This document shows positions 1 through 8,401 of a stretch of 64,000 bases of DNA, in pieces (position 1 is the first letter of the stretch; each line of letters opens with the position of its first letter). This DNA is from Methylobacillus sp. MM3 (GTDB taxonomy: Bacteria; Pseudomonadota; Gammaproteobacteria; Burkholderiales; Methylophilaceae), in contig NZ_LXTQ01000001.1 of the NCBI RefSeq assembly GCF_001645185.1, positions 372,001 to 436,000 on the forward strand, in the 5' to 3' direction. A program made the translations under genes and the position numbers. Under the pieces are notes generated by a model that saw only the letters and a program-made list of their open reading frames with translations, did no database searches and was not told where the DNA came from.

Positions 1-27
1 AAAAAAGCCCGGAACGAATTCCGGGCT
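1..27 (-). terminator. Rho-independent terminator after the distal fae paralog
   Basis: A perfect 9-bp stem (6-14 with 19-27) closes a CGAA tetraloop. On the minus strand it is followed by a run of six T (positions 6-1). It lies 24 bases beyond the stop codon at 51, so it ends the fae-fae transcription unit. Confidence 0.85.
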
Positions 28-50
28 CTTGATCGATCCGATGAAGTCTC

Positions 51-686
51 TTACTTCGCCTGGAAAGGATGAGCGTTCGTCGGATCCTTGTACATGCGCA
101 CGACATCGGCAGCCTTGGGCTCGCAAGCAACAGCGCTCTTGATCGCCTGCTTGGTCGCCTGGTAGTTCCAGTCCTGGATGCGCTCGTCGATGTCTGCCTT
201 ATGGTCGATAAACACGCCCACGCAGATGAACACATCGTCAGCCTCGTTCGCCGGGATCGTGCCGTCGGCGACGCAATCCATCACCGCCATCGATACGCCG
301 CGCTGTGCCGGACCGAACATCTGCACCGCCTGCTTGCCGTTCTTGATGGTGACCTTGTTGAACATCACCGTCGCCGGCTTCGCCATCAGGTTGGGAGCCA
401 CCACCGCCAACAGGCCATTAACACCTTCTCGCTGATTGGTCACGGTACGGGTAAATGCCCGCTCCGCTGCGCTACCACGAGGACCGATAATCAAATCAAT
501 GTGGGCGACATTCAGTAAATCCAGCCCGCTGCCGTCAGGACGGCTGTCAATGACAAGAGCCTCGCCCACCAGTACGCGGTCAATGACGCGACCGCCAGAA
601 TTTTTTGCTACGGGAGTTGCGACGGGGGCTGGGGAAGCGTCTTTACCGCTACCGAACAATCCAAAAATTTTATCCAGAATAGACAT
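51..686 (-). CDS. fae2: Formaldehyde-activating enzyme paralog with N-terminal extension
   Basis: This is a 211-residue homolog of Fae, which condenses formaldehyde with tetrahydromethanopterin (H4MPT) to methylene-H4MPT. The core from about residue 35 carries NVAHIDL with the catalytic-type histidine, then GPRGSAAE and [10 protein letters not shown]. It matches the adjacent fae almost residue for residue. Unlike that copy it begins with about 34 extra residues: a short amphipathic segment ([12 protein letters not shown]) followed by an Ala/Pro/Val-rich linker. The ATG at 686 is preceded by AGGGG, so the extension is probably translated. The nucleotide sequence is also very similar to the upstream copy, which points to tandem duplication or gene conversion. 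Fae chemistry is expected. The role of the extension (localisation, partner binding or oligomer control) is unknown. Confidence 0.9.
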   Translation of the reverse strand: MSILDKIFGLFGSGKDASPAPVATPVAKNSGGRVIDRVLVGEALVIDSRPDGSGLDLLNVAHIDLIIGPRGSAAERAFTRTVTNQREGVNGLLAVVAPNLMAKPATVMFNKVTIKNGKQAVQMFGPAQRGVSMAVMDCVADGTIPANEADDVFICVGVFIDHKADIDERIQDWNYQATKQAIKSAVACEPKAADVVRMYKDPTNAHPFQAK

Positions 687-723
687 ACTTTAACCCCTGC
701 TTGGTCTTTTTATCAGTCAGAAC

Positions 724-759
724 TTAGCCGCTCCGAGGCATAGTGCCAGGAGCGGCTAA
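724..759 (-). terminator. Intergenic hairpin between the two fae genes
   Basis: A perfect 11-bp stem (724-734 with 749-759) surrounds a 14-base loop, 7 bases past the stop of the upstream fae. There is no T-run after it on the minus strand. It is therefore more likely a partial terminator or mRNA-stabilising structure that makes the upstream fae the more abundant product. Confidence 0.55.
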
Positions 760-766
760 TACAACT

Positions 767-1306
767 TTAGTTCTTTGCTGCGAACGGGTGAGCGGATTGC
801 TTGTACTGCGCTACCACGTCCTTGGCCTTGGGCTCGCGAGCGACAGCGCTCTTGATCGCCTGCTTGGTCGCCTGGTAGTTCCATTCCTGGATGCGCTCGT
901 CGATGTCCGCCTTGTGGTCGATGAACACGCCCACGCAGATGAACACGTCGTCCGCTTCTTCCAGCGGGATCGTGCCGTCGGCGACGCAATCCATCACCGC
1001 CATCGATACGCCGCGCTGCGCCGGGCCGAACATCTGCACCGCCTGCTTGCCGTTCTTGATGGTGACCTTGTTGAACATCACGGTCGCCGGCTTCGCCATC
1101 AGATTGGGAGCCACCACGGCCAACAGGCCGTTGACGCCTTGCTTCTGGTCGGTCAGGGTGCGGCAGAAAGCTTCTTCCGCCGCGGAACCACGCGGACCCA
1201 TGATGAGGTCGATGTGGGCGACGTTCAGCAGATCCAGCCCGCTGCCGTCAGGACGGTTGTCAATGACGAGGGCTTCGCCTACCAGAACGCGATCGATTAC
1301 TGCCAT
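767..1306 (-). CDS. fae: Formaldehyde-activating enzyme
   Basis: This is a 179-residue Fae, the cytoplasmic enzyme that joins formaldehyde to H4MPT at the entry of the dissimilatory C1 pathway. Visible hallmarks are VAHIDL with His31, [24 protein letters not shown] and [15 protein letters not shown]. The ATG at 1306 was chosen because AAGGAG sits six to seven bases upstream. An in-frame start further upstream at 1357 would add residues unlike the family. Between VGEALV and VAHIDL there are about nine more residues than in the Methylobacterium Fae I remember, and the paralog has the same insertion. It is followed by a hairpin and then by the extended paralog. The pathway partners mtdB, mch and fhc are in this window. 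Confidence 0.95.
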   Translation of the reverse strand: MAVIDRVLVGEALVIDNRPDGSGLDLLNVAHIDLIMGPRGSAAEEAFCRTLTDQKQGVNGLLAVVAPNLMAKPATVMFNKVTIKNGKQAVQMFGPAQRGVSMAVMDCVADGTIPLEEADDVFICVGVFIDHKADIDERIQEWNYQATKQAIKSAVAREPKAKDVVAQYKQSAHPFAAKN

Positions 1307-1421
1307 TCTTTTCTCCTTATTCAAATCGGAAACGATATTGGGGCGGATACGTGCCAAATTAAATACATTGCTACAAATTCAAATAAATGGCACAAGACTG
1401 AGTGCCCCGCACATCAGTCAA

Positions 1422-1445
1422 TGCACTGCCAAAGAAGGCAGTGCA
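1422..1445. promoter_or_regulatory. Inverted repeat upstream of fae
   Basis: A perfect 9-bp inverted repeat (1422-1430 with 1437-1445, spacer AAAGAA) lies 116-139 bases before the fae start in the AT-rich gap to the globin gene. It could be a weak terminator for the globin transcript or an operator. It has no T-run on the minus strand. A second, weaker stem (1508-1512 with 1519-1523) overlaps the end of the globin gene. Confidence 0.35.
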
Positions 1446-1524
1446 ATAATTTCCGCGCATTATACTCGGACAATAAATAAAAGGCTGCTTATTCCCGATA
1501 TTTTCTGCCGGACTTAAATCCGGT

Positions 1525-2097
1525 TTAGCCCAATACGTCCGTCCGAACACTCTCGCAGAATTTTTCCAACTCTTCGATCAGCGGATGCGGCATGTTCTGA
1601 CCGCGGAGAACAGCACCAAGATTTTCTGATACTGCGTCGAAATGAGATGCGCCAAGACCCAGCGTTGCCAAGTGGGTACGCGCCTTGCGCATATCCATCC
1701 CCTCAAAGGCAGATCCTCCAAGCGCAGCAGAAATAAAGGCAATCTGCATCTTGATTTGGGTTTCCATCTCAGCCGCCGTATCAAAATCGAAATATTTCCT
1801 GATGCGCGGGTCAACCAGGGCCTTGCCGTAAAATCCCCGAACAATCGAGGAAACAGCAGCATCACCGCCAATGCGACTGAACAGGCTGGCGTTCCTGACA
1901 AAAGCATCGGTTTTTATACTGCCCAGACGACTCACATTTACGCGGCCGGAATAAGGGCTCGCAGTAGATGCCCCGCTAGCCAGGCTCAACCGGCTGACAT
2001 TAGCCCGGTCTGAATAACTGCTGGTTTTTGATTCGGTCTTTGCGAGACTTAACCGGCTCACATTATCTTTGTTTGCAAATGCAATCACCTTGTCCAT
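1525..2097 (-). CDS. Group 1 truncated haemoglobin with repeat-bearing N-terminus
   Basis: The 190-residue product has a truncated globin domain from about residue 71. It starts LFSRIGG, has FY at 89-90 (the usual B9-B10 pair, Tyr B10 contacting ligand) and THLATLGL around His142, the expected proximal haem ligand, followed by SHFDAV. Family members bind O2 or NO. The first 70 residues are unusual: NVSRLSLA appears at 12 and 33 and a decayed copy at 54, giving a 21-residue period in a Ser/Ala/Thr-rich, probably disordered stretch. The ATG at 2097 has AGGAGG six bases upstream; a start at 2154 would lack such a site. It sits between the hexuloisomerase and fae genes on the same strand. Why a globin belongs there is not known. 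Confidence 0.85.
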   Translation of the reverse strand: MDKVIAFANKDNVSRLSLAKTESKTSSYSDRANVSRLSLASGASTASPYSGRVNVSRLGSIKTDAFVRNASLFSRIGGDAAVSSIVRGFYGKALVDPRIRKYFDFDTAAEMETQIKMQIAFISAALGGSAFEGMDMRKARTHLATLGLGASHFDAVSENLGAVLRGQNMPHPLIEELEKFCESVRTDVLG

Positions 2098-2342
2098 GCT
2101 CCGCCTCCTATATAAAAAAACTTCAGGATTTTCCAAACAAAACCACTCCCGCATGTATTACAGGTTCAACAAGCGGCGTCACTAGGTTTAAAGGAACTTC
2201 CGAGGCGCAATTATCATGCGCACTATTTGATTCATACTCATCCAGTCAACCATTTCACGACTGGTCAGGATTAATAATATACACAAAGAGGTCGACAAGC
2301 AAAGCCAAGCATTCATTAAGCTTTAAACCAGCCTTATTAAAA
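2098..2342. other. AT-rich intergenic stretch before the globin gene
   Basis: About 245 bases between the globin start and the hexuloisomerase terminator contain no convincing gene. It is AT-rich compared with the coding regions and must hold the globin promoter. I could not pick confident -35/-10 boxes. Confidence 0.5.
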
Positions 2343-2379
2343 CAAAAAGGGCCTAGTCCTTAATCTGAACCAGGCCCTT
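2343..2379 (-). terminator. Terminator after hexuloisomerase
   Basis: An 8-bp stem (2347-2354 with 2372-2379) with a 17-base loop is followed on the minus strand by a T-rich tract. It separates hxlB from the globin and fae genes, which therefore need their own promoter. Confidence 0.75.
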
Positions 2380-2407
2380 GCTGCTACAAACGCGAACCAG
2401 CAGAAAA

Positions 2408-2947
2408 TTACTCCAGATTTGCGTGAATTGCACGCATACCTTCTTCCGTCAGACCCTTGTCGTGCACGATCTTGGAGACGATTGCCTCCAAGAAAACCAG
2501 CGTAGACAATTCAAATACAGTACCCATTGGCATGCCGTGAACAATGCCGAAGCTGTTTTCGTTACCGCTACCCATCGGGCAAACCAGATCGGCCAATTCA
2601 GCCATCGGTGATTTGCTCTTCATGGAGATCACGGCCACTTGCGCGCCAATCGATTTAGCCTTCTTGACCAGCGGCAGCAAGGTTTCAGTACCGCCGGAGC
2701 CGGAAATCACGATAAACAGATCGCCAGCTTGGATACTGGGCGTAACAATCTCGCCAACCATGTATACCTTATAGCCGCTGTGCATCAGTCGCATTGCGAA
2801 GAAACGCGAAACCAGACCGGAGCGGCCTGCGCCGGTGATGAAAATACGATTGGCTTTGTCTACGATCTCGACAATCTTGTCGACGAGGCTGTCGTCGGTA
2901 GCCTGAAGAACATTGGAAATTTTATTTAGGATAAGTTCCTGATGCAT
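2408..2947 (-). CDS. hxlB: 6-phospho-3-hexuloisomerase
   Basis: This is a 179-residue SIS-domain sugar-phosphate isomerase that converts 3-hexulose-6-phosphate to fructose-6-phosphate, the second step of the RuMP cycle. The phosphosugar-binding loop GAGRSGLV lies near residue 40 and is followed by ISGSGGTETLLP and a C-terminal FELSTLVFLEAIV helix, all typical of PHI. The ATG at 2947 is preferred with AGGG about eight bases upstream. A GTG at 2956 is the alternative. It lies downstream of two hps genes, which confirms the assignment. It has its own terminator at 2343-2379, and the hps terminator lies just upstream. Confidence 0.93.
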   Translation of the reverse strand: MHQELILNKISNVLQATDDSLVDKIVEIVDKANRIFITGAGRSGLVSRFFAMRLMHSGYKVYMVGEIVTPSIQAGDLFIVISGSGGTETLLPLVKKAKSIGAQVAVISMKSKSPMAELADLVCPMGSGNENSFGIVHGMPMGTVFELSTLVFLEAIVSKIVHDKGLTEEGMRAIHANLE

Positions 2948-3004
2948 GATATTCACCCTATCGAATCATCAATCACTCCCCACAAAGAGAAAGTGAGCGC
3001 TATA

Positions 3005-3052
3005 AATAGAAAATCCACCAAGTCGGATCAGAACTGAACCGAAGTGGTGGAT
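3005..3052 (-). terminator. Terminator after the hps pair
   Basis: The stem ATCCACCA/TGGTGGAT (3045-3052 with 3013-3020) is followed on the minus strand by a T-rich tract. It lies 19 bases past the stop of the second hps gene and separates it from hxlB. Confidence 0.7.
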
Positions 3053-3071
3053 ATTTTGCTTACGTTATCGC

Positions 3072-3716
3072 TTAAGCAGCGGAACGTGCCAGACCAGTGA
3101 TCTCAGCAGCAGCAGCAGCCGGATCAGCAGCGCCGTAGATGGCAGCGCCAGCAACCACGATGCTAGCACCTGCCTTGACAACTTGCTGAACGGTTGCGGG
3201 CTTGATGCCGCCAGCGACGGAAACCTTCACGTTCAGGCCGAGGCTGGCAACCAGACCCAGGTCGACGAACGGAGTTTGACCAGCAGCTTGTTGATCCAGA
3301 CCGGTATGCACGCCGATGATGTGAGCGCCCAGAGCAGCCACTTCCTTGGTGCGTTGGCCCTTGTCAGCAACGTTAATCAGGTCAACTTGAGCTTCCTTGC
3401 CGTATGCGTTGGCAACATCGATCACACCCTTGATGGTACCGATGTCTGCAGTGCCAAGAACGGTGCAGATGTCTGCGCCGGCCTTGTAGAACGGCTCAGC
3501 TTCGTAGTAACCAGCGTCCATGGTCTTCAGATCGACCAGGATCTTGTTGTTCGGGAACTTGGCGCGCAGCGTCTTCAGCAGGTTGATGCCGTTGTGCTTG
3601 ATACAGGGAGTGCCGATTTCCAGGATGTCAACGTGCGGAGCAACTTTCTCTGCCAGCGCTACGGTTTGATCGAAATCCAGGGAATCCAGTGCCATTTGAA
3701 CTAATGGTTGTGCCAT
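3072..3716 (-). CDS. hxlA: 3-hexulose-6-phosphate synthase, copy 1
   Basis: This is a 214-residue TIM-barrel aldolase that joins formaldehyde to ribulose-5-phosphate, the fixation step of the RuMP cycle. It belongs to the orotidine-phosphate-decarboxylase/KGPDC superfamily. The hallmark DLKTMDAG is at about residues 62-69 and is followed by VLGTADIGTIKG, GVHTGLDQQ and VSVAGGIKP. The C-terminus is unusually Ala-rich. It lies 70 bases downstream of a second, closely similar hps. The ATG at 3716 has a GAGGATAAC-type site upstream. Two HPS paralogs could differ in expression or kinetics, or raise dosage against formaldehyde. Confidence 0.95.
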   Translation of the reverse strand: MAQPLVQMALDSLDFDQTVALAEKVAPHVDILEIGTPCIKHNGINLLKTLRAKFPNNKILVDLKTMDAGYYEAEPFYKAGADICTVLGTADIGTIKGVIDVANAYGKEAQVDLINVADKGQRTKEVAALGAHIIGVHTGLDQQAAGQTPFVDLGLVASLGLNVKVSVAGGIKPATVQQVVKAGASIVVAGAAIYGAADPAAAAAEITGLARSAA

Positions 3717-3786
3717 GATGTTATCCTCTAATTGATAAGGTTATGATTGTGTTGCAGGTTGATGAATAAATTACAAATCCCTGGGC

Positions 3787-4431
3787 TTAAGCAGCTGCGT
3801 CGACCAACTCGCGAATCTCGCGGGAAGCCAACTCTGCTGCGGGGGAACCGGTGATCGCACCTCCGATCACAACGATATCCGGACCAGCCTTGACGACTTG
3901 CTGCACCGTAGCTTGCTTGATACCGCCAGCCACGGAAACCTTGACGTTCAGACCCAAGGCGACCAGCGCCGCCAGATCGGCAAACGGGGTCTGGCCAGCC
4001 AGTTGCTGGTCGATTCCGGTATGGATGCCGATAATGTGCGCGCCCAGCTTTGCAGCTTCGGTTGCACGGGTTGCCTTGTCCTCAACGTTGATCAGGTCGA
4101 CCTGCGCCTGTTTGCCATAAGCATTGGCCACGTCGACCACTCCCTTGATGGTACCGAGATCAGCAGTGCCCAGAACGGTCGTGATATCGGCACCAGCCTT
4201 GAAGAATGGTTCCGCTTCGTAGTAACCGGCATCCATCGTTTTCAGATCGACAAACAACAGCTTGTCCGGATGTGCCGCCTTGATGGCCTTCACCAGCGCG
4301 AGACCGTTGACCTTGAGGCAAGGCGTACCGATTTCGATAATGTCGACATAAGGAGCAGCCTGACGGGCAAGCGCCAGCGTTTGTTCATAATCCAATGAAT
4401 CCAATGCGACCTGAATTAATGGTTTTGCCAT
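3787..4431 (-). CDS. hxlA2: 3-hexulose-6-phosphate synthase, copy 2
   Basis: This is a second full-length 214-residue HPS, colinear with the downstream copy without gaps over almost its whole length. It has the same DLKTMDAGYYEAEPF and AGGIKQATVQQ segments but many conservative changes, so it is an older duplicate than the fae pair. It has the same role as copy 1: formaldehyde plus ribulose-5-phosphate to hexulose-6-phosphate. It lies downstream of tal with a strong hairpin in between, and a GGAGG-type ribosome site precedes the ATG at 4431. Confidence 0.95.
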   Translation of the reverse strand: MAKPLIQVALDSLDYEQTLALARQAAPYVDIIEIGTPCLKVNGLALVKAIKAAHPDKLLFVDLKTMDAGYYEAEPFFKAGADITTVLGTADLGTIKGVVDVANAYGKQAQVDLINVEDKATRATEAAKLGAHIIGIHTGIDQQLAGQTPFADLAALVALGLNVKVSVAGGIKQATVQQVVKAGPDIVVIGGAITGSPAAELASREIRELVDAAA

Positions 4432-4511
4432 GGTGTTCCTCCGAAAAGGTATATAGGATAAATATTTTTTATCAAAAACTCCAACAGCATTCTATAGTGC
4501 CGATTGGAAAA

Positions 4512-4551
4512 AAAACAGACGTCTAGCCAACCGGACTAACTCCGGTTGGCT
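4512..4551 (-). terminator. Terminator after transaldolase
   Basis: A perfect 11-bp stem (4525-4535 with 4541-4551) closes a 5-base loop. On the minus strand a T-rich run starts about eight bases after the stem. It lies 24 bases beyond the tal stop and should limit read-through into hps. Confidence 0.7.
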
Positions 4552-4574
4552 TGTCCGTAAAAAATATCCTCTGA

Positions 4575-5528
4575 TTAGAGCTTTTCTGCCAGAGCTTTTT
4601 CCAGCTTAATCTGGTCAACGACGAATCCGCGGATACCTTCAGCCAGCTTTTCGGTGGCCATGGCATCTTCGTTCAGCGCGAAACGGAACTCTTCTTCCGT
4701 CATCTTGGCCGACGGAGTCTTGGTGGCACCGTTATCTTTCAGCACCTGGGTCAGCGTGCCTTCGGTAGCAGCCAGATCCTGCAGCAGGTTCGGGGATACG
4801 GTCAGGCGGTCGCAGCCAGCCAGAGCGATCAATTCGCCGGTGTTACGGAAAGAAGCGCCCATGACCACGGTCTTGTAGCCGTTTTCCTTGTAGTAGGCGT
4901 AGATGTTACGCACGGAAACCACACCCGGGTCGGTTTCCTGGGTGTATTCGGTGCCTGGATTCTTGGCCTTGTACCAGTCGAGGATACGGCCGACGAACGG
5001 GGAGATCAGGAACACACCTGCTTCTGCACAGGCACGTGCCTGGCCGAAACCGAACAGCAGGGTCAGGTTGCAGTTGATGCCTTCCTTTTCCAGTTGTTCA
5101 CCAGCCTTGATGCCTTCCCAGGTGGAAGCCAGCTTGATCAGCACGCGATCCTTGCCGACACCGGCTTCTTCGTACAGTTTGATCAGCTTGCGACCCTTGG
5201 CGAGCATCTTGTCGATATTGAAGGACAGACGCGCATCAACTTCGGTGGAGATACGGCCCGGAACAACCTTGGAGATTTCAATGCCGATCAGTACAGCCAG
5301 CTTGTCAGCGGCGTTTTCGATTTGTGCTTCTTTGCTGCCGCCTTGCGCCTTGGCGTATGCGATGGACTCATCGATCAGGTGCGCATATTGCGGCATAGTG
5401 CTCGCCTTCAGCAGCAGGGATGGATTGGTGGTCGCATCGACAGGCTTGACGCTCTTGATCGCTTCCACGTCACCAGTATCGGCGACGATGGTGGTCATAG
5501 CCTTCAATTGTTCGAGCAAACTTGCCAT
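4575..5528 (-). CDS. tal: Transaldolase (TalB type)
   Basis: This 317-residue transaldolase transfers a dihydroxyacetone unit between sugar phosphates and serves the rearrangement branch of the RuMP and pentose-phosphate cycles. [12 protein letters not shown] lies at residues 31-42. The Schiff-base lysine is Lys132 in [10 protein letters not shown], followed by [18 protein letters not shown]. Length and motifs match the E. coli TalB class. AAGGAG precedes the ATG at 5528. Its place directly upstream of the hps pair indicates regeneration of ribulose-5-phosphate for formaldehyde fixation. A hairpin follows it, so tal may be transcribed separately from hps. Confidence 0.96.
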   Translation of the reverse strand: MASLLEQLKAMTTIVADTGDVEAIKSVKPVDATTNPSLLLKASTMPQYAHLIDESIAYAKAQGGSKEAQIENAADKLAVLIGIEISKVVPGRISTEVDARLSFNIDKMLAKGRKLIKLYEEAGVGKDRVLIKLASTWEGIKAGEQLEKEGINCNLTLLFGFGQARACAEAGVFLISPFVGRILDWYKAKNPGTEYTQETDPGVVSVRNIYAYYKENGYKTVVMGASFRNTGELIALAGCDRLTVSPNLLQDLAATEGTLTQVLKDNGATKTPSAKMTEEEFRFALNEDAMATEKLAEGIRGFVVDQIKLEKALAEKL

Positions 5529-5623
5529 GGGTTTCTCCTTGGGAATTTGTAATTGCGAAAAACTGAAAATCTTGTTGTTGAATTTCGTGAACTGGGGATA
5601 TTACTACGAGCAAGCGAAATCAG

Positions 5624-6478
5624 TCACCCCATTTTTTCCAACTCGAACAGCAGCAGGCTCGCCACCGTCAGGTCCGCACTCGTCCCGGGATTCAATCCCC
5701 GGGACTTGAGATCGCGGTCAAATTCAAGCAAAGGCCTTTGATATTTCTTTGGATTTTCCTGCTCAAGCAACAGCTTGCGATGGTGCGCAGCTTCGTCGCG
5801 CACCTGTCGTGCAACCTCTTCCCCATATTTTCGAAGTAGATGGGTGTCACTGATTTCCGCCAGAAAATCCAGATAGAGGACTGTCGTTGCCCAACCTGCC
5901 CGGCCCCATTGCTGATAGGCATTTTTGTAAACTTCCGCGCCACGGTATACATCTTCGTAGTTGTTCGCATACTGCAGCGCGATCCTGTCACGAGCCGCCG
6001 CCTCTCGCATTGCGTCCAGCAGCGAAACATCGGGCACGCCATGCACGTCATGCTGTGCACTTGCTCCCAGGCCGGCAGGCGACGCCTGAAGAATCGCACG
6101 ATAAGCCATCGCTGCATCCTCGACAGTCAACTCCTGCAACACCTCCTTCAACCGCCCCCTCAAGGCAATTTGAGGGCTTTTGAATGCTGCATGAATCAAC
6201 GGAGCCGATAACAGGATGATTCCAAGGTTGGTATTGCACCCCACCGCCAGCCACGTCGATTCGACCGCATAAAAAATACGCTGCCCGACCGTCAATCCCG
6301 GCTTGGCAATTTCCTGCGATGCAGCTTCTGCACTGTGAATGAAATCCTGCACCACCATGCCATGACCATCGGCAAAAATGTGCACGTTTCCCGGCTTCAG
6401 CGCTTCAAGTTCGGACAGGCAGGCAGTCTTGAATACCGCGGCAAGCTGCGATGAAAGTTCAGTTTGACTGAGACTCAT
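5624..6478 (-). CDS. CitG/MdcB-family protein of the H4MPT gene cluster
   Basis: This is a 284-residue, mostly helical protein resembling the triphosphoribosyl-dephospho-CoA synthase (CitG) family. Landmarks are CLSELEALKPGNVH near the N-terminus, NTNLGIILLSAPL around residues 82-94, and a C-terminal LNPGTSADLTVASLLL segment. The family joins an adenosine nucleotide derivative to a ribosyl unit. No citrate or malonate lyase genes are nearby, so the usual role is unlikely. It overlaps the upstream ATP-grasp gene by four bases (ATGA) and shares an operon with mch, mtdB and mptG. I infer a role in making the methanopterin or methylofuran cofactor, perhaps a phosphoribosyl-type transfer, but this is not shown by sequence. 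Confidence 0.75.
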   Translation of the reverse strand: MSLSQTELSSQLAAVFKTACLSELEALKPGNVHIFADGHGMVVQDFIHSAEAASQEIAKPGLTVGQRIFYAVESTWLAVGCNTNLGIILLSAPLIHAAFKSPQIALRGRLKEVLQELTVEDAAMAYRAILQASPAGLGASAQHDVHGVPDVSLLDAMREAAARDRIALQYANNYEDVYRGAEVYKNAYQQWGRAGWATTVLYLDFLAEISDTHLLRKYGEEVARQVRDEAAHHRKLLLEQENPKKYQRPLLEFDRDLKSRGLNPGTSADLTVASLLLFELEKMG

Positions 6479-7440
6479 GAGGCAATGGCGAGAATGCTTT
6501 GCGCATCGCTGATCTTGGAAAGAAAATCATCTACCAGGGTCTGAGCAACATCATGATCGACGACACCTTGCAGCCCTTTCCAGGCCGGAATGCTATTGAC
6601 TTCGAGCACGTAAAGCCTGTCCTGCCTGTCGCGTATCACATCCACACCGCAGTAATCGATATCGACAGCGCGAGCGGCAGCCAGAGCCAGCTCCGCCACA
6701 TCGCCATCAGGCGCCAGAAACTCGCAGCGGCCGCCCTGTGCGACATTATTCACCCAACTGCTACCGTGCCGCACCATGGCCCCTGCCACCTGGCCATCAA
6801 TAATGAATACACGGTGGTCATGCCATGCGCCCTCGCCGCTATCCACATAATGCTGTAGATAATAAAGACCATCGACGTGCTCTTCCATTGGCACCGGGAA
6901 TGGTGACTCCCGTGTCAGCAGGCGCACTCCCTGGCCTTGAGATCCGAACAAGGGTTTGATTACCAGGGATCGCCCCGCCATCGTTTCACGCAGAATCACA
7001 CTGTGAGCATGCTCGCGCGATTCGCACACCCAGGTAGGCGGCGTTGGCACATGGTGGTGATGTAGCAGAAAGCTGGTCATCGCCTTATCGACAGTACGTT
7101 CAACAGCGCGGCCATCGTTGTATACGACTACCCCCAGCATTTTCAACGCATGGAGTACATCGAGACGTACGATGACCTGTTGCAATGTGCCGCCAGGCAC
7201 GCCGCGCACAAAGGCGCCATCCGGCAAGCCATCCTCGAAGCCGGGAATGTGCACGCCCGGACGGCCTTGCATCAACTCAAGATGACAATCCTTGAGGGAA
7301 ACGAATACTGCTTCCCGGCCACGCGCGGCAAACGCTTCCTTGAGGCGCTTGCCATGCCAGCCGGGATCGTCGGTAAAGACCGGGATGCGGCGATTCAACT
7401 TAGGCGGAATAACCGAAGGATTGATCGAGCAGCGCTGCAT
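6475..7440 (-). CDS. RimK/MptN-like ATP-grasp ligase
   Basis: This roughly 320-residue ATP-grasp protein has [18 protein letters not shown] (the ATP-lid region, about residues 165-182) and a C-terminal metal-binding [16 protein letters not shown]. These resemble RimK and MptN, which add glutamate to a carboxylate. In archaea MptN glutamylates H4MPT. Position between mch and the CitG-like gene supports a cofactor-tailoring role here (inference). The ATG at 7440 would overlap the end of mch by 41 bases. A TTG at 7398, just past the mch stop, is an alternative that keeps the conserved [13 protein letters not shown] start. Downstream it overlaps the CitG-like gene by ATGA, so the two are translationally coupled. 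Confidence 0.8.
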   Translation of the reverse strand: MQRCSINPSVIPPKLNRRIPVFTDDPGWHGKRLKEAFAARGREAVFVSLKDCHLELMQGRPGVHIPGFEDGLPDGAFVRGVPGGTLQQVIVRLDVLHALKMLGVVVYNDGRAVERTVDKAMTSFLLHHHHVPTPPTWVCESREHAHSVILRETMAGRSLVIKPLFGSQGQGVRLLTRESPFPVPMEEHVDGLYYLQHYVDSGEGAWHDHRVFIIDGQVAGAMVRHGSSWVNNVAQGGRCEFLAPDGDVAELALAAARAVDIDYCGVDVIRDRQDRLYVLEVNSIPAWKGLQGVVDHDVAQTLVDDFLSKISDAQSILAIAS

Positions 7441-8383
7441 CCAGCTTGCCGCCGGTGAAGCTCTTGCCGGACTCGACTGCAGTAACGGTCACGGCCGCCG
7501 GGCTGAACAGCATCGGGTCGATTTTGTAGAAATCCATGTTGACGCTCTTGAACACTTCGGCGAAGGGACGGCCGTAATCGCGTGAAGCGCTGCTCGGCAG
7601 TTCCTTCGCCAGCTTGGCTGCATCATCGTCGCTGCCGGTAACGAACACATGCGCATGGCCGCCAAACAGAATGGCGTCGTTGGTACGTCCCATGCCGGTC
7701 AGGAAGTCGGGAGAAGGCGGCGGCACCGGAGCGCTCGCCATGCCGTCGACGACGTTTTCCAGCGGAAAATGAAGGGTATGAATCTTGTGCATTGCCACTT
7801 CCAGTACGCGGCCGACAATCTGTACCGCACCCGCCAGACTGCGCGTCGGGGTCAGGATGAAGGTGAGTTTATCCGGACTCAAACCGGTATCGCGCGCAAT
7901 CTTTTCAATCACTTCCTGCGGAGGAGCCTTTTCGCTCTCCAATACCAGGCAAGCGGACTCCGCCTGATCCTTGTAATTCAGTTCCTTGTACAACTCTTCA
8001 CGGCCAGCCATGGCGCGGCCCGGGCCGGAGCCAAGCGAAAAGAACTTTTCATGCGCCAGGCTCCAGCCAGCGTATTGGCTGCCCAGGCAAGACAGAATGG
8101 GATTGCAGGAATGGACCGACAGTTGCCATGGCCAGTGCGGAAAGGACGGATTCGAATGCAAGGATACGCGGCCCAGGCCACCCATGCAGATTTCCGTAAT
8201 CAGTCGACCGGCTTCAAGTCCGCCGGCTACCTTGATGCCTGCATCGATTATCGTCGCGCCACTGGGATGCTTTTCCACGCTTAGACGCAGTGATTTGGCA
8301 TTTGCCAACAGATTGGCCACCAAGGGTGCCGTCAATGCATTAACGCTAGGCCAGTTGCCGGTATCGAGTTTGCTCTCGTTCAT
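7400..8383 (-). CDS. mch: Methenyl-H4MPT cyclohydrolase
   Basis: This 327-residue enzyme hydrolyses methenyl-H4MPT to formyl-H4MPT in the oxidation of formaldehyde. Family signatures are [22 protein letters not shown] (residues 39-60), [29 protein letters not shown] and [19 protein letters not shown]. Length matches known bacterial and archaeal Mch. It lies between mtdB, which makes its substrate, and the fhc genes, which use its product. The ATG at 8383 lies 18 bases after the preceding ATP-grasp gene. Its end overlaps the next gene. Confidence 0.95.
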   Translation of the reverse strand: MNESKLDTGNWPSVNALTAPLVANLLANAKSLRLSVEKHPSGATIIDAGIKVAGGLEAGRLITEICMGGLGRVSLHSNPSFPHWPWQLSVHSCNPILSCLGSQYAGWSLAHEKFFSLGSGPGRAMAGREELYKELNYKDQAESACLVLESEKAPPQEVIEKIARDTGLSPDKLTFILTPTRSLAGAVQIVGRVLEVAMHKIHTLHFPLENVVDGMASAPVPPPSPDFLTGMGRTNDAILFGGHAHVFVTGSDDDAAKLAKELPSSASRDYGRPFAEVFKSVNMDFYKIDPMLFSPAAVTVTAVESGKSFTGGKLDAALLDQSFGYSA

Positions 8384-8401
8384 TTGTAATCCATATTCCG
8401 T

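Noticed and set aside
743-1480. Open frame of 245 codons on the plus strand across fae
   Set aside because: It lies antisense to fae in a GC-rich gene, has no ribosome site, and its translation is rich in His, Asp and Arg like other antisense shadows.
1910-2080. 63-base periodic repeat considered as a CRISPR-like array
   Set aside because: The period is a multiple of three, the units are partly degenerate, lie inside the globin gene and encode the NVSRLSLA peptide repeat.
51-2097. Idea of a bacterial microcompartment or encapsulin around Fae and globin
   Set aside because: No shell-protein, BMC-domain or encapsulin gene is visible in the window; only the N-terminal peptides hint at it.
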